64,000 nt of DNA from Dipteronia dyeriana (taxonomy: Eukaryota > Streptophyta > Magnoliopsida > Sapindales > Sapindaceae), in NCBI GenBank assembly GCA_032871835.1, contig CM065302.1, positions 2,231,094 through 2,295,093 of the forward strand, written 5' to 3'. Positions 31,269-42,810 of this stretch are shown one piece after another. How positions within the stretch are numbered: the first letter of the stretch is position 1; each line of letters opens with the position of its first letter. Below the pieces are notes generated by a model. The model did not search any database and was not told where the DNA came from. It saw only the letters and a program-made list of their open reading frames with translations. The translations under genes and the position numbers were made by a program.

Positions 31269-31985
31269 GGTGGCTTTTCAACATCGTTTATATATGTTTT
31301 AATAACTTATGTTTAAAAAGTACATATTATATTGAACTGATAAAAATACTCTCCACAGTTGTTCCATGTCAGCTATCTATAATTTACTTTTCAATTTACA
31401 GTGAGAGAGTTGTGAGTAGAGTGGACCACCAACAGGATTACAGCGACATCGACGTCGTAGAACACGACCAACGACTGTAGCGAATTTCTATATCAATAAA
31501 AAATGAGGTCTATCCCTCAAAAGTCTCGGAAGGTTTATGGAAAGTCTCAGACATCATACAAAAGTCTTGAGAAGCATTCGAAAGTCTAGGATAAAAGTCT
31601 TGGAAGGTTTATCGAAAGTCTCGAGAAGCATTCAAAAGTCTAGGATAAAAGTCTTGGAAAGTTTATGGAAAGTCTCGGACAACATTCAAAAGTCTCGGAA
31701 GGTTTATGGAAAGTCTCGGACAATATATAAAAGTCTCGGGAAGTCTCGGAAGGTTTACAGAAAGTCTCGAAAACTGAGTTATTGTTCATCATATATCTTC
31801 CCCACTCGAAAATCCTAACCCTCAACAACTTTAACATTGGGAGATCAAAACCAAAACCCAATTTAGGTTTTAAATTGAATAAAAATCCCTGGGGTTGATC
31901 AATCAATTTTCATGTTTAGTAAACACAAGGGTAATTCTATTAACGGGTGATCAATCTAGTTAATTTAACACATAAATTATTTTGT
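31269..31985. mobile_element. MULE-V, non-autonomous, with AAGTCTCGG array
   Basis: The left end starts GGTGGCTTTTC, then AATAACTTATGTTTAAAAAG, ACATATTATATTGAACTG and AAAAATACTCTCC, following the same plan as the type-B terminus of the large MULE. The inverted right end lies near 31930-31985 (GGGTAATTCTATTAACGG, then ACATAAATTATT). Between them 31520-31770 is an array of AAAGTCTCGGAAGGTTTATGG units. No coding region or clear target duplication. Confidence 0.6.
31520..31770 (+). repeat. array of AAAGTCTCGGA units in MULE-V
   Basis: About 13 units of 17-24 bp share AAAGTCT[CT]GGA, with GGTTTATGGA or CATTCAA spacers. The AAGTCTCGG core recurs in MULE-II, 26 kb away. Confidence 0.8.
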
Positions 31986-32115
31986 AGCTATGCATAAGTT
32001 TTGAGAGATTAAATTCTAAAATCAATGGAGAGTTTTACAGTCTTGTTGTATGTAAATTTTACAAAGCATACACGTCATTGACAAGAAGAAAAAAATAGCC
32101 AGGTGGACGCCCAGA

Positions 32116-32915
32116 TGTTCATTCGGGAAATATCCTATGAGGCATCATTAAAGAGAAGAAAAGCCCTAGTAAACATATACTAAATAAAGCCTACTCGGGA
32201 TCAGCTAACAGCACTCGGGACTGGATAAATAACGCTTCCACTCGGGCTCAAACGGTACTACTCGGAACCATCAGGTATTACTCTTACTCGGGAATAAATA
32301 CAACCCGAGTAAGAACTTGGTGCTTATTTCATACGGATCGTCATTAAATACGTGACGATATCCATCAAGAAGGAATCCCAAATGAAATAGAGTATTAAAT
32401 TAGAAGAGTCCCCAATCATGAAATAACTTGATTTCGTTACGAAGACTACATTCTTATAAGGAAACAAGTCCCAATTGAATTGCACTACTAGGATCCCACT
32501 CGATTTCCATGAGACTCCGAAACAGGAAAGAAGACAAATCAACCTCAAGCAAGTAACCGAATCACAATTAAATGCAAAGATCTTGTATTACTTGTACAAA
32601 GCAGATTAGGGTTCTATAAGCATATAAATAGACCCATAATCTGGCTAAAAAATGTATAGGCAATATAGCATACAACAATCACAGTAAATACAGAGAGAAA
32701 AAAGAGAGATCGAGAGCTTGTAAACATCTTATTCTCTTAGTGGATTTCGGCTTGGTTGATCTTTCAACCACCTGTGGATGTTTCTCCGGCCATCGGAGTT
32801 TTACCACGTAAACCTTGTCTTTGTTACTCTCCCTGCATCTCTTTCTCTTTAAATCAATAGCCGAAATCCAATCCTTGTTGGCTTTTCTGGCATAATCCAG
32901 AAATCGACGTCAACA
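32116..32915 (+). repeat. LTR of a Ty3/gypsy element (Gypsy A)
   Basis: It starts TGTTCATTCGGGAAATA, similar to the Gypsy B LTR start at 41944, and ends GACGTCAACA before a primer-binding site. About 800 bp long. The last 200 bp share GTTTCTCC and GGAGTTTTACCACGTAAA-type words with Gypsy B. Confidence 0.7.
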
Positions 32916-32916
32916 A

Positions 32917-32930
32917 TTGGCGCTAGAAAG
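32917..32930 (+). promoter_or_regulatory. primer-binding site of Gypsy A
   Basis: TTGGCGCTAGAAAG starts two bases past the LTR. This is a TTGGCGC-type site used by plant Ty3/gypsy elements. Confidence 0.7.
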
Positions 32931-32963
32931 AGGGGGTTGAACCTCCGAACTTGTTAAAAAGCA

Positions 32964-33265
32964 ATGGCAGGAAGCAGAAGTAGTTCAAGGAATGACCAAA
33001 GATCACCAGGCGATTTCCATATTGGCAATACGTCATAAAATCCTGCAACAAACACAGAAAACCAGCCTGCGCACCTGGCGGGGATCCAGCAAGTTTCTCC
33101 AACCAGCGGAGATCTTACGCTGCGTTTCCAAAAGGCTCTGCAGCAATTGGTGACGGACGCAGCAAGGGAAGGGATTGATCTACTGGCCACAGGAGCACAT
33201 ACTCCCAATCTTCCACCCACAAGGCTCCGTTCGATGGTGGTGGGGCCAGGAATAACTATGGTAAA
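32964..33265 (+). pseudogene. Gypsy A gag N-terminal fragment
   Basis: The ATG at 32964 opens MAGSRSSSRNDQRSPGDFHI, with one in-frame stop (TAA near 33036), then continues QQVSPTSGDLTLRFQKALQQ and VTDAAREGIDLLATG. This is the low-complexity start of a Tat-type gag and parallels the Gypsy B start. The frame dies by 33290. No protease or RT follows, so the element is truncated to LTR plus the start of gag. Confidence 0.6.
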
Positions 33266-33355
33266 TGGAGTTTGGGTTTTGAAGTATGTTACCTTAAGTG
33301 CTATTTTAGGGTTTTGCACTTTTGCTATATTTTTCTTTGAGAGCATTATTTGAAA

Positions 33356-33356
<1 letters not shown>

Positions 33357-33412
<56 letters not shown>
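33357..33412. repeat. (TA)n microsatellite
   Basis: About 26 TA dinucleotides without interruption. Confidence 0.98.
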
Positions 33413-33415
<3 letters not shown>

Positions 33416-34474
33416 TATACAAAATTCGATTGAAAGAGCAAGGGACATTAAACAAATTTTACTACATAAATAAGCTCTGTCAAAGAAGATGCAGTAATTG
33501 ACATCAGTTGAATATTTGGATTTCTTCAACATTGCTGTTACATCTATTTCAATACGCTGATGAATCTATTTCAACATTGCTTTTAACCATTTGGACAAAA
33601 AATCCTGTTCGAAAATGTATATTTTTGGACCGACAGACTTATAAGTCGAAGGAGAAACCGAAGGAGGAAAACCAATTACAAAAGCATTATATAATTAATA
33701 ATACATCAAGTATTCAACTTGGTTCAACCAAGAAATCACCTGAAAAAAACAAGATACAGGAAATCCCAGCAAATTTTTAAGAGTTTTAACCATAGCTAAG
33801 ATTGAAAAAATACAAAGAAAATGTTGAAGATTATTCATCTTATTTATTTCAATAAAAAACTACTAACAAATCGAAGATTATAGACGACTTTTTAACTCAT
33901 ATCATGTTTTGGTAATACGCAAGAGCGACATAAGCTTTTAACTCCTCTGCTCCATATATATCAATACATGCAACCTTGAATCTTTTGCGCAACATCACTT
34001 GTACATATAATGGACCTGCACACACATTCAAGAAATATTTCCTTAAGGTTTATAATTCAAAGTTGGGGGGGAATGGTAGTTTAAGAATATAAGAAAAAAC
34101 AACACAATAGAATGAAGATTTGAACAATTTTGTTTTCCTCTTATTTGGTTAACTTTCCCACTCTGAATTGTAATAGGAGAAAGAACAATCGAAGAAAAGG
34201 GTGAGGGAAAAATAAAAAACCAAAGAATTTACAAAATCAAAACCCATATAAACAAATGAAAAACCAAAAAAAGAAAAAAAAATTGGTGGGACACCACACA
34301 TAATACGCATGATCACCACCAGTGAGAACACAGACAACTTTAGAAACCTCTCTCTCCCTCTCTTTTTTTCTCTCCCTCTACTTACAACTCACAAAGAAGA
34401 AGAAAAAATTACAAAAAAATCAAGACAACTCACTTTCCATGGCCTGTTTTTCACTTTCCTTCCGTGACAAGAGG
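33413..34474. other. AT-rich stretch, no gene seen
   Basis: Nothing can be supported. The CTCTCTCCCTCTCT tract near 34350 is simple repeat. Confidence 0.5.
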
Positions 34475-37400
34475 CTAACTTCCAGACTTGTTCAATGATA
34501 GAATGGTCTTTAGATTCCGCATTGGTGGTGAAGGAATTAATGATGTAATTAAACTCCTGATTACAACCAAGAAAAAAAAAACAATGATCAAACAATGAAC
34601 AACATACATAAAGTGAAGAACCAACAATGATGCTTGTAAGTCAAGTAAGCTAATAAAGACCAAATAGATTACCTTGTTTCTATGCTCTTTGTCGCTGTCT
34701 TGGGGTTGAGCCTTCTTTTCTATAAATCCCAACCCACTGGGGATGCTGGAAGCTTTTTGAATATTAAAATGCAAAAGTGAGCCTGGCTCAGCCTCGTGAT
34801 CAGAATCATCGGTGGTAGAGGCCATTTCAGACCGACTACTCTGCATTACATCATAGTCTTGGCTGTCCCTACTGTTTGGTCTCAATGAAATCATGGTTTG
34901 CTCGGGATATATCTTCGAAGGGTCCCATGGATAATTTTGATAAAACTTTTCAGACAACTGTGTATTGTCTGCCTCCAAATGTGCTAGCAGGTTATCGTCT
35001 TTATATAAAATGTCATCCTTGTTTACCATTACCTTATCAACAGTCACTGGAAACTGATTCTCTGTCCTCCTTTCTATTTAATACAGGATGCCAACAGTTG
35101 GCCGGAGGGTGAACTCGCAAGCAAATCTCCGGGATCAAGGCTTTTTCTTCTCGGCTTTATTGCAGACTGTTTCCGGACCTGCAGCCAGTGTATCATATAA
35201 TCAAGCAAATCTCGGCTTTATTCAAGGAAAAGATGTATAATTTTTTATCATTCCATTACAGCTTTTGCATAACATTTCAGATGATTTGGTTTTTGGATGA
35301 ATATGATTTGCTTAGTCTACTTCATGGATGTTTTCCTACCTCAAGCTATTAAATATTAATAGCAAGATGGATCGATTTTATCTTAGTCTGACAATATTCC
35401 TCGCAAAATGAAACCCCAAGTGCTGGTCTAGTTTCGAATTTTCTTTTGCAATCCATCTACTCTTCAGACTTAGTTGCAAAGATGAAAAGGACCCTGACAG
35501 CGGGCCTGACAAGCAGGCATATCTTACTCTCTTAGTATGCCAAACATGCATACGTGCAGGACAAGACACATGTATGTTTTACAGAATAGAATAATGGTTG
35601 ATCGAGCCATGATAACACTAGATTTCGAGTCCCCCTTCCTATGTTTGATGCTCAATTCTCGAGTAAAATTAAGTGTTTAATGGCTCAATTAAGTGTATTT
35701 GCAGGATTTTGTATTAGGGGCATCATATGAGAGTTATAAGTGAAGATTGGGACCTAAAAGAGCTGGAAATTGGAAACTTGGACAAAATGACAAAATATGT
35801 CGCTGTTATGATTTCCGTCATGGGAGACCGCGACACACCATGCGACAACAACTTTTCTAAAGTGTCACTTGTGATGTCGTCATGGAAGACCGCGATATGT
35901 CGTCATGGACAACTCCGACATACAGGGTAGCGACAGTCCGCCAGCACGCGTTTCTTGGTTGATTTCTGACCTATTTTTGGACCCATATAAATACCCATCT
36001 TATATTATTGTGAAAGAACATGAGCCACACAAACTTTTGGACTACTTCCACCCTTCCATCACCATCCTTATACACTTGAATCCATCCATCCATCTTGGAA
36101 ATTGGGAAGCAAGAAGAGGAAGCTTACAAGTCAAGGAACCTCAATGGCCAACTTTGGTTTCTCCTTTCACTCTTTTTTGTTTAATTTCCTTTCCTTGATG
36201 TGTAACTAATTTCTATGTTAGGGGATTAATGTAAACCTATTGAGCAACTCTTTGTAATCCTAGTCTAATGGTTTTTAATTAAATACTTTGATAGTCTCTT
36301 TTATTGGAATATATGCTCTAATTCCTTCACTTCTATTCAAATGAGACCTCAATGAATGTTTGTGTTAGGATTAGTTTATCTATGATGTTAAGGGTTAGAT
36401 GTGGGTGACCATCCCATTTAGTCTTTAACTACAAGCTTAATAATTGATAAAATTTCAATATGCATGACCATGCTATGTGTTATTTGGTTTTGAGTTTTTA
36501 ATTAAAAATTAATTCTAACAATTGCTCATTACATGACCGTGTGTGAGTAATTAAGAAGATTAGGTGCTTCATGAAACAAACCCTATCAATTGGATTTAAA
36601 TGCTTAATTGAGACTTGTGGATTACATTGAGAAGTTTAATTAGGTTGCATTGATTCCCTAACATTCTTTCATATGCATATTTTAGTGTGAGCTTTTGTGT
36701 TATTTAGTTTATTGCATTTTTACAAATTAGTGAATTAAAATACCAACTCAAGATGAGCATTATGCATTTAGTTTTCATGCACTTAGAATATGATTAAATT
36801 AGACTAATTAGTGTTCGACTAGTGGAATCACCGATCCCAGTGAACGAACTTTCTTTTAAATTGATTAAGATAAAAAAATACTGCAATCAATGTTACTTGA
36901 TTCATGTATGTTTTACATAATAGAATGATGGTCTAGCAGCAATGTTACTTGATTTATACCTGTGTGTTACCGACTTCCTCCGTTGGCTGCCTACGGTTGC
37001 TAAAGATGTCTCCTACACTCTTTGAACTAGAATTAGAAGGAGAAGAAGAACCAGACTTCATTTTTAATCTGTCGAGGGTGCTAGGGTGAGCAAATTGAAG
37101 GTGCTCAGACTCTCCATCCTTCCGAGCTAAGGCTGCCTTAAGACTAGCGATCTGAAAGAATAAAAAATATTCACATAAGCTGAAGTGATTACTAAAAAGT
37201 ATGTAGATGGGGTTATGCTATTGAAATCAAGATCCAGTGGCAAGCAAACACAACGTATTCATTCAAGGAATTAAGAAATAAAAAGAGCACATTTCTGACC
37301 TTTGACATGCAAAACTAAAAGCAAAGCAATGAGAGAGAAAGAACCTGTTCTTTAAGCTCTTTCTCATCTGAACCGTCTTTATTAACTCTAGCAGCACCAA

Positions 37401-39098
37401 GCTCAACAGAGGCAATCCATTCGGCAAATTTAAGTGTACCAAGTGTTTGTCTAAGGGCATCTGGCTCCGGACTAATGTGAACAAACATGAGTGTATTGGC
37501 CTGCCCTCCTGATAGAAATAAGAACCGATAACAAGATTATGAAGAGATGGGTTGGAGAAAGAGAATGTTTCTGAAGGGTAAAGCAAATTAGGCTTCTTAC
37601 CAAGTGAATCTTGAAGCAGCTGTGTAAGTTTACTGTTCCTACAGGGAACATGAGTTCTTTTTTGAGCAAGAAAGGCGATCATATCTCCTAGAGCAGTAAG
37701 ATATTTGTTAATATGTTGAGCCTCCTTCAATCTATCTCCTGTTACCTCTGACTTGTCAACTCTTTCACTTCCTGCAAGGTCAACCAGATGCATAGAACAA
37801 CGAAGAATACCCCCAGACATCAGGTTTCTTCCTTGAACATGAACTGTCAAGCAACTCCAGGTAAATGCCATATAAAGTTAGTAATTGCTCAAATGTATTA
37901 GAAGTACTAACCATAGCTTTAAAACATAATACTTATAATACAATAATAGTTAGACCTATGAGATCGACTACGCCAATCATTCATTGCTGTAGAACTCACT
38001 GCACGGTTCTTGTGACCAAGTTTCATCAGATTTGTAACATCAGATTTGTAACATCAGATGTTGATGATACCAATACAAGGTTTGCTTCAGGCACATTGAT
38101 ACCGTTTTGAGAACTGATACGAATTTCTAATGTACTTAGGAGTTAAAGAATACAATTAGCAACATAGTATGCATTGAACAAGACAAAATAATGTGCAAGT
38201 AAAGTCGTATGACGAAGGATATCTTTTTTTAAGACCATCTGTCAAAAGAAGATCCCTAACTTGCTCATTGTAAATTTCAAGCATTTGAACAGAAATATCA
38301 TAGGAAATGGTGTCTTTTCTCCGATTTGCAAGAACAAATAGATAACTCAATGCCCTGTAGTTTACACCAAGACTTTCCTCTGTAAGCTCATTAGGTCCAG
38401 TCCGCATTGTTAAAAAGAAGAAACAACATTGGTTATTTGATTGATCAAAAATTCAGCATGCAGGAAAGAATAAAGAAATAAGACCGGCAACAACATAACT
38501 ACAGTGATGATATCTTGTATCTCTTACCATAGTGAAAGTTTTTCCTGAAACAATTTGGCCGTAGGCAATTATGCAAACATTGAAACAATCAAGGACAGAC
38601 CGAATCAGAGTCTGTGTGTCTTCAAATACCACCACCATAGGGAAAGAAAAGTGGTCTAAGTTTTAAAGAAAACACTGACAAGAAGCAACCTCCAACAAAA
38701 AAAAAAAATAGATGGAGATTTAACCTTGGGTTGCAACAGGACCAAATACTTTATTAAGACTAAATAATCTCCGTGACTCTTTTCCATATTTTGAAGGGAT
38801 GGTAATCACTATAGTTCCTTCTTTTATGCTATCCACTGTAGTTACGAGGTTTGGTAGTCGATTCAAGAAGGGCCTGACTCGGCAACACACTCTAATATTA
38901 CCTAATCAACATAACAGATAGACATTAATCCAGCTGAGAAACTTGAAAGGTTTGTAGTGATAAAGTCTTGAATTATATTTTTATCTCCTAACAGTGATAC
39001 CTTTCAGATCTTGCACTTGATTGTATAACTTGCGGTTTTCTTCAAGTACTCTCTGGTATCCTGAGGCAGCGTTTGCTAGACTGTGCAAGTGCTTACCT
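34475..39098 (-). pseudogene. kinesin-14 (KIN-14, CH-domain type) gene, 5'-truncated and decayed
   Basis: Kinesin-14s are minus-end-directed microtubule motors. Read leftward: neck GYQRVLEENRKLYNQVQDLKG (39098-39001); start of motor NIRVCCRVRPFLNR (38901-38725); P-loop exon AYGQIVSGKTFTM (about 38632-38528); ISYDISVQMLEIYNEQVRDLL (about 38407-38240); switch I region (about 38095-37970); switch II and beyond, [19 protein letters not shown] (37860-37601); SPEPDAL and [11 protein letters not shown] (about 37512-37345); a Ser-rich exon (37155-36955); and the tail with ASTTDDSDHEAE (about 35095-34700). Lesions: a short tandem duplication near 38035 shifts the frame, the switch I NxxSSRSH is NDWRSRSH, P-loop residues are altered and one acceptor lacks AG. 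Everything upstream of the neck is missing; a Copia fragment abuts there. Confidence 0.85.
35598..36906. mobile_element. 1.3-kb insertion between kinesin exons, LTR-like
   Basis: Nearly identical 28-bp sequences flank it: ATGTATGTTTTACAGAATAG at about 35570 and ATGTATGTTTTACATAATAG at about 36905. The inside has a GC-richer part (35800-35960: repeated GTCATGG and GACCGCGA words), CCATATAAATACCC (about 35980) and an AT-rich second half, resembling a solo Ty3/gypsy LTR. No coding region. Ends are not exact. Confidence 0.4.
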
Positions 39099-39119
39099 AT
39101 TAAGGGAAGCTGGTGAGAT

Positions 39120-41943
39120 TAATTTTCCTCTTCTAAGAACCACAAAATAGCATGAAAATTTTCAATACAAATTTTACCAAAATTGTTGAATTCTTCCTAG
39201 TATTTGAAGTGCGACGGGGAAACAAGGAAGTTTTGATTTTAGAAAGTTCAAGTTTGGCAAAGCAAATATCAAAAGATTTTCCAAAATAAGTCAAATCAAT
39301 TTGTACCATTTTGTTAGTGGAAAACAAGATAAAACTTTTAGAAACGTTTAACACACACAAGCAATTGTCTCAATCCTTAATGATCAACCAAGACATGAAT
39401 ATAAAATCCTTATTGGTTTAATGAATATGAAATCCTTATTAGTTGTTGCCTTGTTCAACCATTAAGAAGAGACAAAACTAAATTGTATGAGACATCCTTA
39501 TTTATTGAATGGACACAAGGTTCTTATTGGGTTTAGCTTTATCAATTGCTTCTCCACATAATTTCACACAAATAACTCATGCATAGTATTTAAGCATGTC
39601 ACAATCAAGTTCTCATAGCATGGAGATAAATTATGGGTCAATCAAATGTACTACCCAATCAATTTTCCTTGTCCAAAAAATCATGATTGAACATAAATGA
39701 GACAAGGATTGCAAACAAAAAAAAATCATACTTATCAAAGAAAAATTTACATAATCATATATATGACACCAAGATACTCAAATAATTAATTAAAGAGCAT
39801 AAAATTGAACAAATTTGTGCTTATTTCAATGCAAGGTCGCTATATTTCCTTGAGCTCCCCATATGGGGTCAAACACCAAAAACCTATCAAGACATGACAA
39901 ATCCCAATAAACTGACTAAGTGATTTAAACCTAGTTAATTATAAGGGTTTAATGAACAAATCCACTAGTTGATCATTTGTGCTAACATATTTAAGTGCAA
40001 TGCATTTGCTTTCAACTAGATCTCTAATGAAAGGATGTCTAATGTCTATATGCATGGTTCTAGAGTGCTGAATAGGATTTTTTGAAATGTTAATAGCACT
40101 CATGTTATCACAATAGAGGGTTAGAGTACCTTGATCAAAGTCATAGTCCAAGAGCATTTGCTTTATCCATAGAGGTTATATCACTTTTGACTGCTACATA
40201 TCTGTCTCGACTGTGGCTAAGAAAATTGAATTTTGCTTCTTGTAAAACCAAGACACCAAGTTGTTTCCTAGGAAGAAGCAACGACCCGATGTACTCTTTC
40301 TATCATCATAATTACCTACCCAATCTATATCACTAAAGCCAACTAAACTAGCATTAGTGTCAAAAGAGTAACATATCCCATAGTTGGATGTCTCATTCAC
40401 ATATCGAATGATTCTCTTTACAAATGAGAGATGGGATTCCTTGTGATTTGTTAGGTACCTAGCATAAACAACCATACTAAATGCTATATCAGGCCTACTT
40501 GCAGTCAAGTAAAACAAACTACCAATCATGCCACGATATAGGCTTTGATCCACATTTTTCCCACTAGCATCATTGCTAAGTTTCAATGTGGTACTTATAG
40601 GTGTATCACAATGTTTGGCATTCTCAATGCCAAATTTCTTCAGTAGGTTCTTGACATACTTAGCTTGGGACATGAAGATCCCATCATGCAATTACTTAAT
40701 TTGCAAACCTAGGAAGTAATTGAGCTCCCCAACAAGACTCATCTCAAATTTAAAGGACACAACATCAAAAAATTGTGGGACTTTAGCTTTGTTAGTAGAG
40801 CCAACAACAATATCATCAACATAGATTTGAGCTATGAAAAGCTCATCTATGTTGCCCTTAACGAACAAGGTCTTGTCAACACTACCTCTTGAGTAGCTAT
40901 TGTCAACAAGATAAGGGATGAGACGCTCATACCAAGCCATCCGTGCCTGATTCAACCCATAGCCTTCTTGAGGCGATAAACACGGTTGGGGTGGTGTGGA
41001 TCCATAAACTCCTTGGGTTACTTGACAAACACTTCCTCTTATAAGAAGCTATTGAGGAGGGAACTCTTAACTTCCATTTGATACAATTTGAACTTGTGCA
41101 AACAAGATATGGACAAGAGAAGCCTTATAAATCCAAGATGAGCAACCGGAGCAAAAGCCTCCTCAAAATCGATACCCTTAATTTGAGAGTATACTTGTGC
41201 TACAAGTCTAGCCATGTTTCGTACAATGTTGTCATCCTCATCCGGCTTGTTCCTATATAACCATTTAGTGTCAATGACATTGTGTTTTTAGGTCTATGAA
41301 CTAGAGTCCAAACCTTTTTTCTTTCAAATTGGTTTAGCTTTTCTTACATAGCAAGAACCCAAAACTCATCACTCAAGGCTGGATCAACCTTTTAGGGTTC
41401 AATTTTAGAGGAGTAGTATAGCTAATTGATGCCTAGTCCTAACACTCTCATTCACATCTCTAAGAATGTCGTTCTTGTTGTGAAAATGTCTAACCCAATG
41501 AGCGGATTCTTTAGAGTCCAAAGAAGGATCTCTATCAAGAGGTTGAAAGACCTCTTTATCAAGGTTTAACTTGTCATCACTTGAAGTCTAACCATTCTTC
41601 TCTAAGTAAGAATCATCAATCACACTAACCTCCTCATCATGGTTACTAGTTTTAGGCCAACAATTATTTATGACAACATTAGATAATTCCATGACACTTC
41701 GAGTCTTTAAATTGAAAACTCTATAGGCCTTACTATTCAGAGCATAGCCAATGGAAATTCCCTCATCACTCTTGGTATCAAATTTTTCAAGTTGATCTCG
41801 GTCAATAAGCATGTATCATTTGCATCCAATTTAGTGGAAGTAGCGAACATTTGGCTTCTTACTCTTCCATAATTCATAAGAGGTTACCTAGTGACGGGCC
41901 TTAGAAAAACACAATTTCCTATATGGCAAGCCGAATTGACGGC
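39120..41943 (-). mobile_element. Copia-3 fragment (3' half of pol), minus strand
   Basis: Read leftward: the end of integrase with LIDRDQLEKFDTKSDEGISI (41812-41588); RT with [18 protein letters not shown] and FKFEMSLVGELNYFLGLQI (40955-40692); then SQAKYVKNLLKKFGIENAKH and SRPDIAFSMVVYARYL (40691-40194); RNase H end with YCDNMSAINISKNPIQHSRT (40157-39939). The downstream non-coding part (GACCCCATATGGGGAGCTCA, 39840-39870) runs on to about 39120. Stops and frameshifts are many. It is the same family as Copia-2. The integrase core, protease, gag and LTRs are absent: the break at 41943 is the start of the Gypsy B LTR. Confidence 0.85.
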
Positions 41944-42726
41944 TGATATTGGGAAATTCTAGATGATGTGACACATCAGTAAAAGACTTGGGTCGGGGTG
42001 CCACGTCACTGGAAGAAGATCATATTGAGTTAGCCAAAGTAGGTCGGAGAAGACCCGACCATTCTACCTGACTAAGATAATGCAAACAATCGGGTTAGAA
42101 GATCCGATCGGGTCTTCAAGATGGTCGGGGCTAAGGTCGGATAAAGTCCCTGATCAGGGGAAACTAGAATGGTCGAGAAAAATAAACGATCGGACGCCTG
42201 ACACGCAGATAGCACCCAGATTCGATGGAATCACGACCCAAATACACAGAGGGAGAGTCCCATTGAAATAAGATGTCTAGAAGCATGCTTTGATAAAGAA
42301 GTAAACTTCCTTGTAGATATCAAAATCTAAATCGGGCAAGAAACTCAATACAATAGAAAGACAATCAGCGCAAAACATGGAAGAAGGATAATACGACTTC
42401 AAGAAATTAGAATTTCATTAAATGACAAGAACTATCCTTACTTGTACAATAAGAATTACGGTCCGATAAGTAGACCCTAATAATACCCATAAAAGGGTTA
42501 GCGCAAATAAACGAGCAAGAGCATAAGAAAGATCGAGTGTGTAATCGCCTTTAACATAGAGAATTTACCTTGCCGCAATCGGCAACAGTGGACGTTTCCC
42601 CACATTGGAGTTTTACCAAGTAAAATTCCGTGTCTTATTCATTTCCCATTTACTTTGGTTTCTAGTTAGTTATTATTCTGCTTTAATTGTGTGTCGGGAG
42701 GTTAACCCAGAAATCACCGTCAATAA
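41944..42726 (+). repeat. 5' LTR of Gypsy B
   Basis: It starts TGATATTGGGAAATTC right where Copia-3 coding sequence stops and ends CACCGTCAATA (terminal CA changed to TA). Length 783 bp, close to the 800 bp of the Gypsy A LTR. The decayed primer site ACCAGCGCTAGAAAA follows. Confidence 0.75.
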
Positions 42727-42810
42727 CCAGCGCTAGAAAAAAGGGGTGAACCTCCGCTAGTATTTGGTTTACGTGATCGATTTTGAAAGAAGTTAGCAAA
42801 AGGCAATACT

